Source of the DNA: DASVXQ01 sp046727955 | Lineage (GTDB): Bacteria > Actinomycetota > CALGFH01 | Reading direction: 5' to 3' | DNA: 12,623 nucleotides | Assembly (NCBI GenBank): GCA_046727955.1 | Contig: JBKPDO010000376.1 | Location: 1-12,623, forward strand | Shown here: piece by piece, positions 6,023-12,462 of the stretch | How positions within the stretch are numbered: position 1 is the first letter of the stretch | Layout: each line of letters starts with the position of its first letter | Translations under genes and position numbers: made by a program | Notes under the pieces: generated by a model | The model's input: the letters and a program-made list of their open reading frames with translations, nothing else | The model's database searches: none | Told to the model about the DNA's origin: nothing

Positions 6023-6374
6023 TGCCCGCCTCCCGATCCGCCATCATGTACAGCGTGCGCTCGTCCGGGGAGAGCGCCATCACCTTGCTCCAATTCCCCT
6101 TGGTGAACAATTGGTGGCGCACCTTCCACTCGACTTTGGCTATGGTCCTGAAAACTCGCGAAGCGCGCGAGCATCGATCCAGCGCCGCGCGGGCGAGCTG
6201 GCTGCAGTCCTGTCCGCCGCTCCGTCGCGCACGGTCGAGGAGACACCAGGCGTAGAGTGGCCGGGAAGCAAGCGGCCGTTGCTGGAACCTTCTCGGGTCT
6301 CATCGGCGCCTGACGCTCGACTTGTGGCGCATCGATCCAGCTTCGAGCGTCACCCAGGAGGTTGATTCAAGAGC
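6023..6374. other. divergent intergenic region with repeats
   Basis: This 352-base stretch separates the minus-strand methyltransferase from the plus-strand frame at 6375. It contains a 13-base direct repeat GCATCGATCCAGC at 6171-6183 and 6329-6341, and a shorter repeat CTCGACTT at 6129-6136 and 6316-6323 lying in the same order. On the minus strand, 6122 to about 6015 is open and reads VRHQLFTKGNWSKVMALSP then DERTLYMMADREAGSG, which looks protein-like with good third positions but which I cannot place. It could be the stub of a lost gene upstream of the methyltransferase. Confidence 0.4.
6311..6352. promoter_or_regulatory. 10-bp perfect inverted repeat just upstream of a Shine-Dalgarno sequence
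   Basis: TGACGCTCGA (6311-6320) and TCGAGCGTCA (6343-6352) are perfect inverted copies separated by 22 bases. Four bases after the second arm is AGGAGG (6356-6361), ahead of the ATG at 6375. This would be either an operator for a dimeric regulator or an RNA hairpin next to the ribosome site of the downstream frame. Confidence 0.45.
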
Positions 6375-6683
6375 ATGAGCTACCTCAGCGGTACGCCCAG
6401 CGCGCTCCCCGACCAGCCGGTCCCAACCGTCGACCCAAAGGTGGAACGGCTCGCCCACACCGTCGTCGACGGGTTGATCGCGCGGCTGGCCGCCGAGCCC
6501 GCCACTCCCGCCACGAGTCTGCTCGAGAACCTGGCCGACCAGCTCCAGCAGGCCGCGACGCTCCGCCGTCTCGGCGTCGTGCGACGCACGCCCACGTCGG
6601 AAACGCCAGCGATCCCTCGGCAGGTTAGGTCGCAGTGCGCTTCCGAGCAGCTACGCCACCAAGACGCCGGCGTCTTGCCGTAA
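6375..6683 (+). CDS. small hypothetical protein, possibly decayed at its 3' end
   Basis: The frame from ATG 6375 to TAA 6681-6683 encodes 102 residues. Residues about 15-64 read as plausible amphipathic helices (DPKVERLAHTVVDGLIARLA, SLLENLADQLQQAATLRRLG), with GC-rich third positions. Beyond residue 64 the sequence becomes Arg/Thr/Pro/Ser-rich and ordinary looking, as if the original reading frame were lost. AGGAGG lies 13 bases upstream of the ATG, rather far, and a 10-bp inverted repeat precedes it. No family is recognised. It may be a genuine small protein or the start of a truncated gene. Confidence 0.35.
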   Translation: MSYLSGTPSALPDQPVPTVDPKVERLAHTVVDGLIARLAAEPATPATSLLENLADQLQQAATLRRLGVVRRTPTSETPAIPRQVRSQCASEQLRHQDAGVLP

Positions 6684-6989
6684 GTCGGCTCGCTCAGGGC
6701 ATCAGACCGCCGCCGGGTACACTCGTTGTGGCCCAGGCCCAGAGCCATCTGGAAGACCTCATCACGGGCCGCACGGCGGGCGGGGCTGATCACGGGAGCG
6801 GGAGTTCCACGGCAGCAGGTGGGCAGGGTGGCCAGGGTGAGCGTGTAGCTGGCCACCACCGGTGGCGTCCGCCACGCGGGACTGCCGCTGCTGGGAGGCC
6901 ACGCCTGGGTCTTGGCGGCAGCGTGAGCTGCGCCACATACGGCGGCCGGTCACGGTGTCCGGTGCGGGGCACGAGACGAGGGAGCGGCG
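6684..6989. other. 306-base stretch without a supportable gene
   Basis: No frame on either strand here has convincing protein character. There is one hairpin, GGTGGCCA (6827-6834) with TGGCCACC (6850-6857) across 15 bases, and an adjoining palindrome CCACCGGTGG (6856-6865). These could form a terminator-like or operator structure upstream of the gene starting at 6990. No promoter motif is clear. Confidence 0.4.
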
Positions 6990-7520
6990 ATGAGCGACGA
7001 GCGACAAAGCCCAGAAGAGCTCGCGGCGCACTTCGCGCAGGGCAGTCCCGCCGTGGCCGCGATGGACTGGGTCAGCGAGTTTCTGTCCAGCGGCCTGGGC
7101 GCGGTGTGGGCGCGGACCGATCCCGATCTGCGGCTGGCGATCAGCCAGAGCTTCATCATGACCAACCGGGCGCACCCCGAGATCGCCGGGCAGGACCGCG
7201 ACCGGCTGGCCGCTCGTATCGTGCATGCCGACCGTTCCGATGGCTGGACGGGGGGCGTGCTGGACCATCTCGACGATGAGTTCCGTCGGGGCATGCCCGG
7301 GTGGTTCCTGGGAGGCAGGTGCGGGGTCCCGTCGCAACCTGGGCCGGTGACGCCGGGCTATGAGCTGATCCTGTTCCTGGAGACCAACGGCGGAGTGTTG
7401 CAGATGGACCGGTCGGGGTGGATCCGCGCGCGGAAACTGCTGATGCACCACACCCCGGATGGGTGGCTGGTCGCCTCGTTCGGCGAGGAGATCCCGACAC
7501 CAGGCTGGCCGCCACGCTGA
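6990..7520 (+). CDS. hypothetical protein, possibly NTF2/SnoaL-like fold
   Basis: The ATG at 6990 follows GAGGGAG with five bases of spacing, a good ribosome site, and the 176-residue frame has strong GC-rich third positions. The protein is soluble, with no signal peptide or membrane helix. It begins with an acidic helix (SPEELAAHFAQG), then MDWVSEFLSSGLGAVWARTD, DPDLRLAISQSFIMTNR, a Trp/Gly-rich middle (GMPGWFLGGRCG), and ends with alternating strands typical of a sheet edge (YELILFLETNGG, WIRARKLLMHHTPDGWLVAS, FGEEIPTPGW). The helix-first, curved-sheet-last order and the GWLVASFGE ending resemble NTF2-like proteins, but I recognise no specific family. It stands alone on the plus strand, convergent with the helicase gene. 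Confidence 0.7.
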   Translation: MSDERQSPEELAAHFAQGSPAVAAMDWVSEFLSSGLGAVWARTDPDLRLAISQSFIMTNRAHPEIAGQDRDRLAARIVHADRSDGWTGGVLDHLDDEFRRGMPGWFLGGRCGVPSQPGPVTPGYELILFLETNGGVLQMDRSGWIRARKLLMHHTPDGWLVASFGEEIPTPGWPPR

Positions 7521-7534
7521 GCTGCTCGGCCTCA

Positions 7535-7567
7535 CCGACCGCCTGCCGACCGCCTGCCGACCGCCTG
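7535..7567. repeat. three tandem copies of an 11-bp unit
   Basis: CCGACCGCCTG occurs three times without interruption (7535-7545, 7546-7556, 7557-7567), followed by a partial CCTG. It lies in the short gap between the plus-strand gene ending at 7520 and the minus-strand helicase ending at 7620. Confidence 0.9.
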
Positions 7568-7570
7568 CCT

Positions 7571-7584
7571 GCCGAGCGCTCGGC
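7571..7584. terminator. 14-bp perfect palindrome between convergent genes
   Basis: GCCGAGCGCTCGGC is self-complementary and sits between the two convergent stops at 7520 and 7620, where a shared terminator is expected. There is no T tract and effectively no loop, so termination activity is uncertain. Confidence 0.3.
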
Positions 7585-7619
7585 CCCTCGTCCATCGGGG
7601 CGTGATCAGCAACCTGGCC

Positions 7620-8900
7620 TCAGCGACGGCCGCGGGCGGAGCGGGGTCGCCGCCGGCGGCGTGCGGCGTGCTCGCGCGGCCGAATGGGGATCATGCCGTG
7701 GGCGTTTGAGGAGGCTGGCTCCGTCGCCACGCCCGCGCGCTGGCGCAGCTTGGCGACCTCAGCCGCCTGCTCAGGCAGGACGAGCGTGACGACACTACCA
7801 GCAGCACCCACGCGGGCGGTGCGTCCCGACCGGTGCAGATAGGCCTTGTGCTCGGCAGGCGGGTCGAAGTGCACCACCAGATCGACCCCGTCCACGTGGA
7901 TCCCGCGGGCGGCGATGTCGGTGGCCACCAGGATCGGCACCGCACCGGCGGCGAACGCCGCCAGGGCCCGCTCCCTCGCGCGCTGCGGCAAGTCGCCGTG
8001 CAGCACGCCGACTTGCAGGCCGGCGTGGTCGAGCTGGCGGGCAAGCCGTGCGGCGCCACGCTTGGTGCGCACGAACAGCAGCACCCGGCCGGAGCGGGCA
8101 GCCAGCTCCGCGGCCACCCCGACCTTGTCGACCGCGGTCACGGTGACGAAACGATGGTCCATCCGCGCGACCGCCGCCGCAGTGGCGGGCGCGACTGCGT
8201 GACGTACGGGATCGTTGAGGTAGCGGCGCACCACGACGTCGACGCCGTTGTCGAGGGTGGCCGAGAACAGCAGGCGCTGCCCGCCGGCGGGGACGCGATC
8301 CAGCAGCCAGGTCACGGCGGGCAGGAAGCCCATGTCGGCCATGTGGTCGGCCTCGTCGAGCACGGCGACCTCGACCGCGTCTAACGAGCAGGCACCCTGG
8401 CACAGCAGATCGGTGAGCCGCCCGGGTGTCGCCACGACCACGTCGGTGCCGCGCCGGAGCGCCTGGACCTGGGTGCGCATCGGCGCGCCGCCGTAGACAG
8501 CCAGCAGCCGCAGGCCGAGCGGCGCCGCCAGTGGGACGAGCTCGTCGTGGACCTGGCGGGCCAGCTCACGGGTGGGCACCAGCACCAGGGCCCGAGGCCC
8601 GGGTCGACCCCGTCGCCCAGGCCGTCCGGTACCCCCCGTCGCCGTGCGGATCAGCAGCGGCAACCCGAACGCCAGGGTCTTGCCCGAGCCGGTCTCCGCG
8701 CGGCCGAGGACGTCACGCCCGGCAAGCGCGTCGGGCAGCGTGCGGGCTTGGATGGGGAGAGGCGTGGTGATGCCGCGCCGGGCGAGCGCGGCAGCCATGG
8801 CAGACGGCACACCGAGCTCCTCGAAGGAGCTGGCTGGCGTGGCGGTCGAAGGGGTGGGATCAGCGACAGCGGCAGACAAGTAAGGGGACACTCCGTTCAT
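7620..8900 (-). CDS. DEAD-box ATP-dependent RNA helicase
   Basis: All superfamily 2 DEAD-box motifs are present in order in the 426-residue product: upstream aromatic and Q motif (SFEELGV, residues 25-31, and GITTPLPIQ, 43-51), Walker A AETGSGKT (68-75), PTRELA (109-114), TPGR (158-161), DEAD (182-185), SAT (213-215), LLFVRTKRGA (274-283), HGDLPQ (301-306), ATDIAARGIHV (326-336) and HRSGRTAR (356-363). The C-terminus is a short basic tail (AARRRRRPRSARGRR) that probably binds RNA; there is no DbpA-type RNA-binding domain. Length fits small RhlE-like helicases. These unwind RNA duplexes during ribosome assembly and cold adaptation. I start at ATG 8900 because the Q motif is then near the N-terminus as usual; the frame stays open to GTG 9038, but that extension is Arg/Ser-rich and unlike protein. 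The ribosome site at 8900 is weak. It appears monocistronic. Confidence 0.93.
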   Translation of the reverse strand: MNGVSPYLSAAVADPTPSTATPASSFEELGVPSAMAAALARRGITTPLPIQARTLPDALAGRDVLGRAETGSGKTLAFGLPLLIRTATGGTGRPGRRGRPGPRALVLVPTRELARQVHDELVPLAAPLGLRLLAVYGGAPMRTQVQALRRGTDVVVATPGRLTDLLCQGACSLDAVEVAVLDEADHMADMGFLPAVTWLLDRVPAGGQRLLFSATLDNGVDVVVRRYLNDPVRHAVAPATAAAVARMDHRFVTVTAVDKVGVAAELAARSGRVLLFVRTKRGAARLARQLDHAGLQVGVLHGDLPQRARERALAAFAAGAVPILVATDIAARGIHVDGVDLVVHFDPPAEHKAYLHRSGRTARVGAAGSVVTLVLPEQAAEVAKLRQRAGVATEPASSNAHGMIPIRPREHAARRRRRPRSARGRR

Positions 8901-8961
8901 CAGTCGAATGGGCGCCTCAGTGGCGATACAGCGCGCGGACGACCTGCGCCGAGGAGATCGG

Positions 8962-9033
8962 CGTTCGTACGAACGGAGTACGTGACCTGTGACGACCGCG
9001 GGGGCGGTCGCCCTCGCCGGATACGGTGACCTG
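8962..9033. promoter_or_regulatory. palindrome and direct repeats upstream of the helicase
   Basis: A perfect 14-bp palindrome CGTTCGTACGAACG occupies 8962-8975, about 62 bases upstream of the helicase ATG, overlapping a second dyad CGTAC..GTACG (8966-8982). GTGACCTG occurs at 8982-8989 and again at 9026-9033, 44 bases apart (about four helical turns), each preceded by a similar GTACG/ATACG. This looks like the control region of the helicase gene. No promoter hexamers could be fixed. Confidence 0.35.
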
Positions 9034-9129
9034 AGCATAGCAGCAGTTGGTCATGGCAGGCTCAGACGACGCGCTGGCAGACGTAGCACCGCCTCCGAGA
9101 GCTCGCTCCCCCCACGGCGCGCCGCCACC

Positions 9130-9300
9130 AGCCGGGTGCTGGCCGAGCTGGCCGGCGGCCACGCCGACCGCACCTGGCCGCGCCGCCTGGCAGAGCTGGC
9201 CCGCCCTGCCCTGCTCATCCTCGACGACTTCGCCATGCGCGAGTTCACCGCCCCCCAGGCCGACGACCTGTACGAGCTGGTCAGCGAACGCACCCGAGCC
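9130..9300 (+). pseudogene. istB remnant (IS21-family helper ATPase)
   Basis: The plus-strand frame over this interval encodes SRVLAELAGGHADRTW, RRLAELARPALLILDDFAMR and EFTAPQADDLYELVSER. This is the Walker B region of IstB, the AAA+ helper of IS21 transposition, with LLILDDF as Walker B and the family-typical ADDLYEL(V/I)SER. The Walker A half upstream is missing, and the sensor region with TSNR is gone; the sequence changes character after SERTRAG. GGPSHDRP further on (about 9350) may be a trace of the IstB C-terminus after an internal deletion. No istA is present. It is inactive debris lying between the helicase and murA. Confidence 0.7.
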
Positions 9301-9433
9301 GGCTATGACTGGCTGGCCCACAAGGGCCGATGCCGCAGCTCAGGCGTGCTTGGCGGGCCGTCGCATGACCGGCCAGTCAAAGCAGGAGCGCGGATTGCAC
9401 CGCCCCGAGGTCGTGGGTACCGTCACGGGCGGA

Positions 9434-10789
9434 TCAGGCCAGGGCAAGCAGGTCGATGTCGGCGCCGACCGACCGTAGCTTGCCGACCAGGTTCTCGTAG
9501 CCGCGCTCCAGATACCGCGTGCCGCGGATCTCGCTGGTCCCTTCGGCGATCAGCGCCGCCATGATGTAGGCGAAGCCGGCGCGCAGGTCGGGGATCTCCA
9601 GCAGGCCGCCCCGTAGCGGTGTCGGTCCCATCACGATGGCGCTGTGCTCGAAGTCCTTGCCGGCAAAGCGGCACGGCCGACCGCCGAGGCAGGCGGTCGA
9701 CAGGGCGATGTTGGCGCCCATGGCGTTGAGCTGGTCGGTGTAGCCGAAGCGGTCTTCGTAGATCGTCTCGTGGATGATCGAGGCGCCGTGCGCCTGGGTC
9801 AGCAGCACCACAAGCGGTTGTTGCCAGTCGGTCATGTAGCCCGGATGCACGTCGGTCTCCACGTGCTGCGATTGCAGCGCCGTCGCTCGGTAGAACGCCA
9901 CGCCGTCATCGGTGACCTCGAAGTCTCCGCCGATCTTGCGCAGGTAGTTCAAGAACGTGACGATGTGCTCTTGGCGGGCGCCGACGACCTCGATGCGCCC
10001 ATCGGTGGCGGCCGCCGCGGCGGCGAATGAGGCGACCTCGATCCGGTCGTTGATCGGCGTGTGCCGCGCCCCGCGAAAGTGCTGGACGCCTTCGATGACG
10101 ATCTTGCGGTCAGCCTCCACGGTCACCAGCGCGCCCATCTGCTGAAGGAAATGGATCAGGTCCATGACCTCTGGCTCTACGGCGGCGTTGCGGATCATGG
10201 TGGTTCCCTTGGTCCCGACCGCAGCCAGGAGCAGGTTCTCGGTCGCGCCGACACTGGGAAACGGCAGCTCGATATGTGCGGCTTCCAGGCCGTGGGATTT
10301 GACGCTCACCGAGCGGGGTTGCTCGACCACTTGGGCGCCCATCTCCCGCAGGCCCCCAAGGTGGAAGTCGATGGGTCGCTTGCCGATCCGGCAGCCGCCA
10401 GGCAGGGGGACGCTGGCCTCGCCGACGCGGTACAGCAGCGGACCCATCATCAGGATGGGGATGCGGTTGACCCCGCTGTAGCGCTCGCTCAGCGAGGGAT
10501 TGGTGATCTCGGGGGTTGCGACCTGGACGGTGTGCTCGTCCAGCCACTCGATCTGCGTGCCAAGCTCCGACATCACCTCGAGGACGACCTCGATCTCGCG
10601 GGTGCGTGGCACGTTGGTCAGGACCGAGGGCTCCTGGGACAGCAGCGACGCGACGAGCTGCTTGGTCACGGCGTTCTTGGCGCCGCTGACCGTCACCGTG
10701 CCCGACAGCGGGCGACCGCCCACGATGCGGTAGTGGTGGCGGTCGTAGGACAGTTCGCTGGAGGCTCGTAGTGGTGCGCGGGTGCTCAT
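9434..10789 (-). CDS. murA: UDP-N-acetylglucosamine 1-carboxyvinyltransferase, divergent MurA paralogue
   Basis: The 451-residue product has the full two-domain EPSP-synthase/MurA fold. MurA transfers enolpyruvate from PEP to UDP-GlcNAc, the first committed step of peptidoglycan synthesis, in the cytoplasm. Active-site residues are conserved: SGAKNA gives K38 (E. coli Lys22), PLPGGCRIGKRPIDFHLGGL gives C133 and R138 (Cys115, Arg120), TDWQQP gives D321 (Asp305) and DLRAG gives R403 (Arg397). The cysteine predicts fosfomycin sensitivity. Some motifs differ from housekeeping MurA: TDWQQP instead of the usual TDMQ/TDLQ, and RAGFAYIMAAL near the end, plus 15-20 extra N-terminal residues. It is therefore probably a second, specialised MurA. 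It starts 29 bp after the aldolase-like gene on the same strand, with AAAGGGA about 13-15 bases ahead of ATG 10789, so the two are likely one operon. Confidence 0.9.
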   Translation of the reverse strand: MSTRAPLRASSELSYDRHHYRIVGGRPLSGTVTVSGAKNAVTKQLVASLLSQEPSVLTNVPRTREIEVVLEVMSELGTQIEWLDEHTVQVATPEITNPSLSERYSGVNRIPILMMGPLLYRVGEASVPLPGGCRIGKRPIDFHLGGLREMGAQVVEQPRSVSVKSHGLEAAHIELPFPSVGATENLLLAAVGTKGTTMIRNAAVEPEVMDLIHFLQQMGALVTVEADRKIVIEGVQHFRGARHTPINDRIEVASFAAAAAATDGRIEVVGARQEHIVTFLNYLRKIGGDFEVTDDGVAFYRATALQSQHVETDVHPGYMTDWQQPLVVLLTQAHGASIIHETIYEDRFGYTDQLNAMGANIALSTACLGGRPCRFAGKDFEHSAIVMGPTPLRGGLLEIPDLRAGFAYIMAALIAEGTSEIRGTRYLERGYENLVGKLRSVGADIDLLALA

Positions 10790-10818
10790 CGTGTGTGGAC
10801 CGGTCCCTTTCTAACGAC

Positions 10819-11553
10819 TCATGAATCCGGGCGGGAAAACAGGAGGTTCGGATCGATGCCGTCCATGCCGCTTTTCAAGGTGGCTTGGTAGAGCGCGGTC
10901 CGCGCTCCAACTTCCACCCGATGCAGGTTGTCAAACGCCTCGTCAATGAGGCGGGCAAACGCGAACACGCCGTGCCGGTACACCAGGAACGCAAGCCCGT
11001 GGCGTTCCAGCTCGCCGCGCCGTGGCCCAAGCCGCGCCACAAGCTGGGGGACCAGGTGCAGCACGTTGACGGCCGCCACGTCGGCGCGCTGGACGATCCC
11101 CTCGGGCATATCGAACGGGATCGGATTGGCCAGGTAGGACGCCTTGACGGCCGCGTCGGCGGCGGCCAGGCACGGGACCTCCCCGAGCGTATCGAGCTGG
11201 TTGGTGCAGGACGGCAGGCTGACGCCCAACGAGGCGAACGCCAGGCTGTAGGGCGAGTGCGCGTGGATGACCGCGCCGCACGCCGGGAACTGCTCATAGA
11301 TGGCCAGGTGGATCGGTGTGCCAGAGGCGCCCAAGCCGCGGGTCTGCTCCACGATCCGGCCGTCCGGCGCCAAGACGATGAAGTCCTCCACGCCAACCTT
11401 CCAGCGGCGGAACGCCGACGCGGTGGTCGACATGAGCAGGTCACCGCTGGACAGGCGCAGGCTCACCGCTCCTCCGGCGCAGTCCAGCATGCTCCGCCGG
11501 ATCAGGTCCTCGATCACGCTGACGAGCTGGCTCCGCTCCTCCAGGTACTTCAT
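10819..11553 (-). CDS. class II aldolase/adducin-family protein lacking the catalytic glutamate
   Basis: The 244-residue product follows the class II aldolase plan: GGAVSLRLSSGDLLMSTT (phosphate/substrate loop, residues 27-44), DFIVLAPDGRIV (57-68), TPIHLAIYEQFP (79-90), the zinc pair in VIHAHSPYSLA (H97, H99) and the third ligand in VYRHGVFAFA (H194) followed by the AFDNLHRVE helix. Family members cleave or form aldols on phosphorylated sugars using a zinc enolate. The catalytic acid/base, normally E in a (P/S)SE-x-P-x-H motif, is replaced: here GASGTPIH puts G78 at that place while H82 and the zinc ligands remain. Aldol chemistry may thus be altered or lost. GGGAGG lies seven bases before ATG 11553, and the start overlaps the stop of an upstream frame as ATGA. 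It is followed by murA after 29 bp. Confidence 0.85.
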   Translation of the reverse strand: MKYLEERSQLVSVIEDLIRRSMLDCAGGAVSLRLSSGDLLMSTTASAFRRWKVGVEDFIVLAPDGRIVEQTRGLGASGTPIHLAIYEQFPACGAVIHAHSPYSLAFASLGVSLPSCTNQLDTLGEVPCLAAADAAVKASYLANPIPFDMPEGIVQRADVAAVNVLHLVPQLVARLGPRRGELERHGLAFLVYRHGVFAFARLIDEAFDNLHRVEVGARTALYQATLKSGMDGIDPNLLFSRPDS

Positions 11554-11859
11554 CGACCGACCTCCCTGTCCGCGGTGGCGCAGCCGCCTGCCGGTGGGAC
11601 ACTACAACCTTTCGTCCCGGTTGGCGTCGCGTCGCGGCGGCGCTCGGTCATGACGTGCGTGCCTGCTGTCTTGACCACCAGGTCATCGGGAATGTGCTGC
11701 TGTGACAGCACCACGCCCGGACACAGCACGTGCGGCCCGAGCCCACGTGCGGGGATAGCCGGCCACGAACAGCGCGATCTCCCCATCACCTTCCTCTGCC
11801 AGCTCCAAGCAATTCAGGAACGGGTCAGATGCAATCGAGATGGACCTATCCAGCTTCAC
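11550..11859 (-). pseudogene. small unidentified gene, apparently frameshifted, coupled to the aldolase start
   Basis: Two overlapping minus-strand frames each look coding over part of this interval. From GTG 11859 the first reads MKLDRSISIASDPFLNCLEL then AEEGDGEIALFVAGYPRTW, with GC-rich third positions until about 11740, where they deteriorate; it stops at 11683 (58 residues). The other, open from 11789, acquires coding character about where the first loses it (VLCPGVVLSQQHIPDDLVV, KTAGTHVMTERRRD) and ends in TGA 11550-11552, overlapping the aldolase ATG (ATGA). A single-base slip near 11735 would join them into one protein of about 100 residues. No family is recognised. It is either a pseudogene, a sequencing error, or a frameshift-expressed gene. 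Confidence 0.4.
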
Positions 11860-11872
11860 GGCGCATCATCAC

Positions 11873-12443
11873 CTACCAACGTTGCGTCCACGACGCAGGC
11901 CCGGCACAGTTCGGTGTATCCCTCACGCATTGCGTGATCGAAAACACCTCCGCAGTCCGCGCGCGCGCCTGCCGTCCAAGCAAGGCCAGCATCTCGGCGG
12001 GCAGCGCCAGCGCCCGCAGCACGCCCGCCCGTAGCCCGTCCGGGTCGCTGCGTCGTAGGTCAGGCCGGTGACGCCACCCACGACCAGCTCGGCGCTGGCG
12101 CCCATCACGGGCACGATGGCCGGCACGCCCCACGCGCCCGCCTCCGCAACTACCCGGCCGAACCCCTCCATGCTGCTGGCGCTGACCAGCACATCAGCCC
12201 CGGCCAGCAGCGCGGAAACGTCGCCGACCCAGCCATGAAAGACGACCGGCGCGGCGCTGCCACGCGCCAGCGCGCGAAGGCGCGGCAGCAGCGGCCCATC
12301 CCCGACCACGTCCAACCGCACCCGCCCGCCGCCTGGGCCGGCAGCGAAGCGAACGCCGCGATGACGCGGTCGAGCCGCTTCCACGGCTCCGCACGAGCCA
12401 CGGCAACACAGCGCAGCACGCCATCCTTGCGAGGCGGGCGTCC
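11873..12443 (-). pseudogene. glycosyltransferase family 4, C-terminal domain with two frameshifts
   Basis: Three successive frames together spell a GT4 C-terminal Rossmann domain. Frame one (12443 to about 12330) gives GRPPRKDG, VAVARAEPWKRLDRVIAAF; frame two (about 12330 to 12050) gives RLDVVGDGPLLPRLRALA, VVFHGWVGDVSALLAGADV and SSMEGFGRVVAEAGAWGVP, then ELVVGGVTGLTYDA; frame three (about 12050 to 11873) gives DPDGLRAGVLRALALP, ALLGRQARARTAEVFSI. The EGFGRVVAE segment is the E-x7-E motif that binds the sugar-nucleotide donor. The first slip is in a G-run (about 12325-12335), the second near 12050. The N-terminal acceptor domain is absent, cut off near 12443 by DNA resembling an element end. 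The enzyme cannot be made as it stands. Confidence 0.75.
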
Positions 12444-12462
12444 GCCTCGAGCGCTATCTATG

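Noticed and set aside
5063..6106. Long plus-strand open frame of 347 codons opposite the methyltransferase
   Set aside because: Gly/Gln/His/Pro-rich composition typical of the antisense of a high-GC gene; the opposite strand has a clear family match.
7535..7567. CRISPR array
   Set aside because: Units are 11 bp, directly adjacent and have no spacers; no cas genes are present.
8962..8975. LexA (SOS) box
   Set aside because: Actinobacterial SOS boxes have GAAC first and GTTC second; here the half-sites are in the opposite order.
10885..11937. Plus-strand open frame of 350 codons opposite the aldolase
   Set aside because: Antisense shadow with no motifs; the minus strand encodes a recognisable zinc protein with a good ribosome site.
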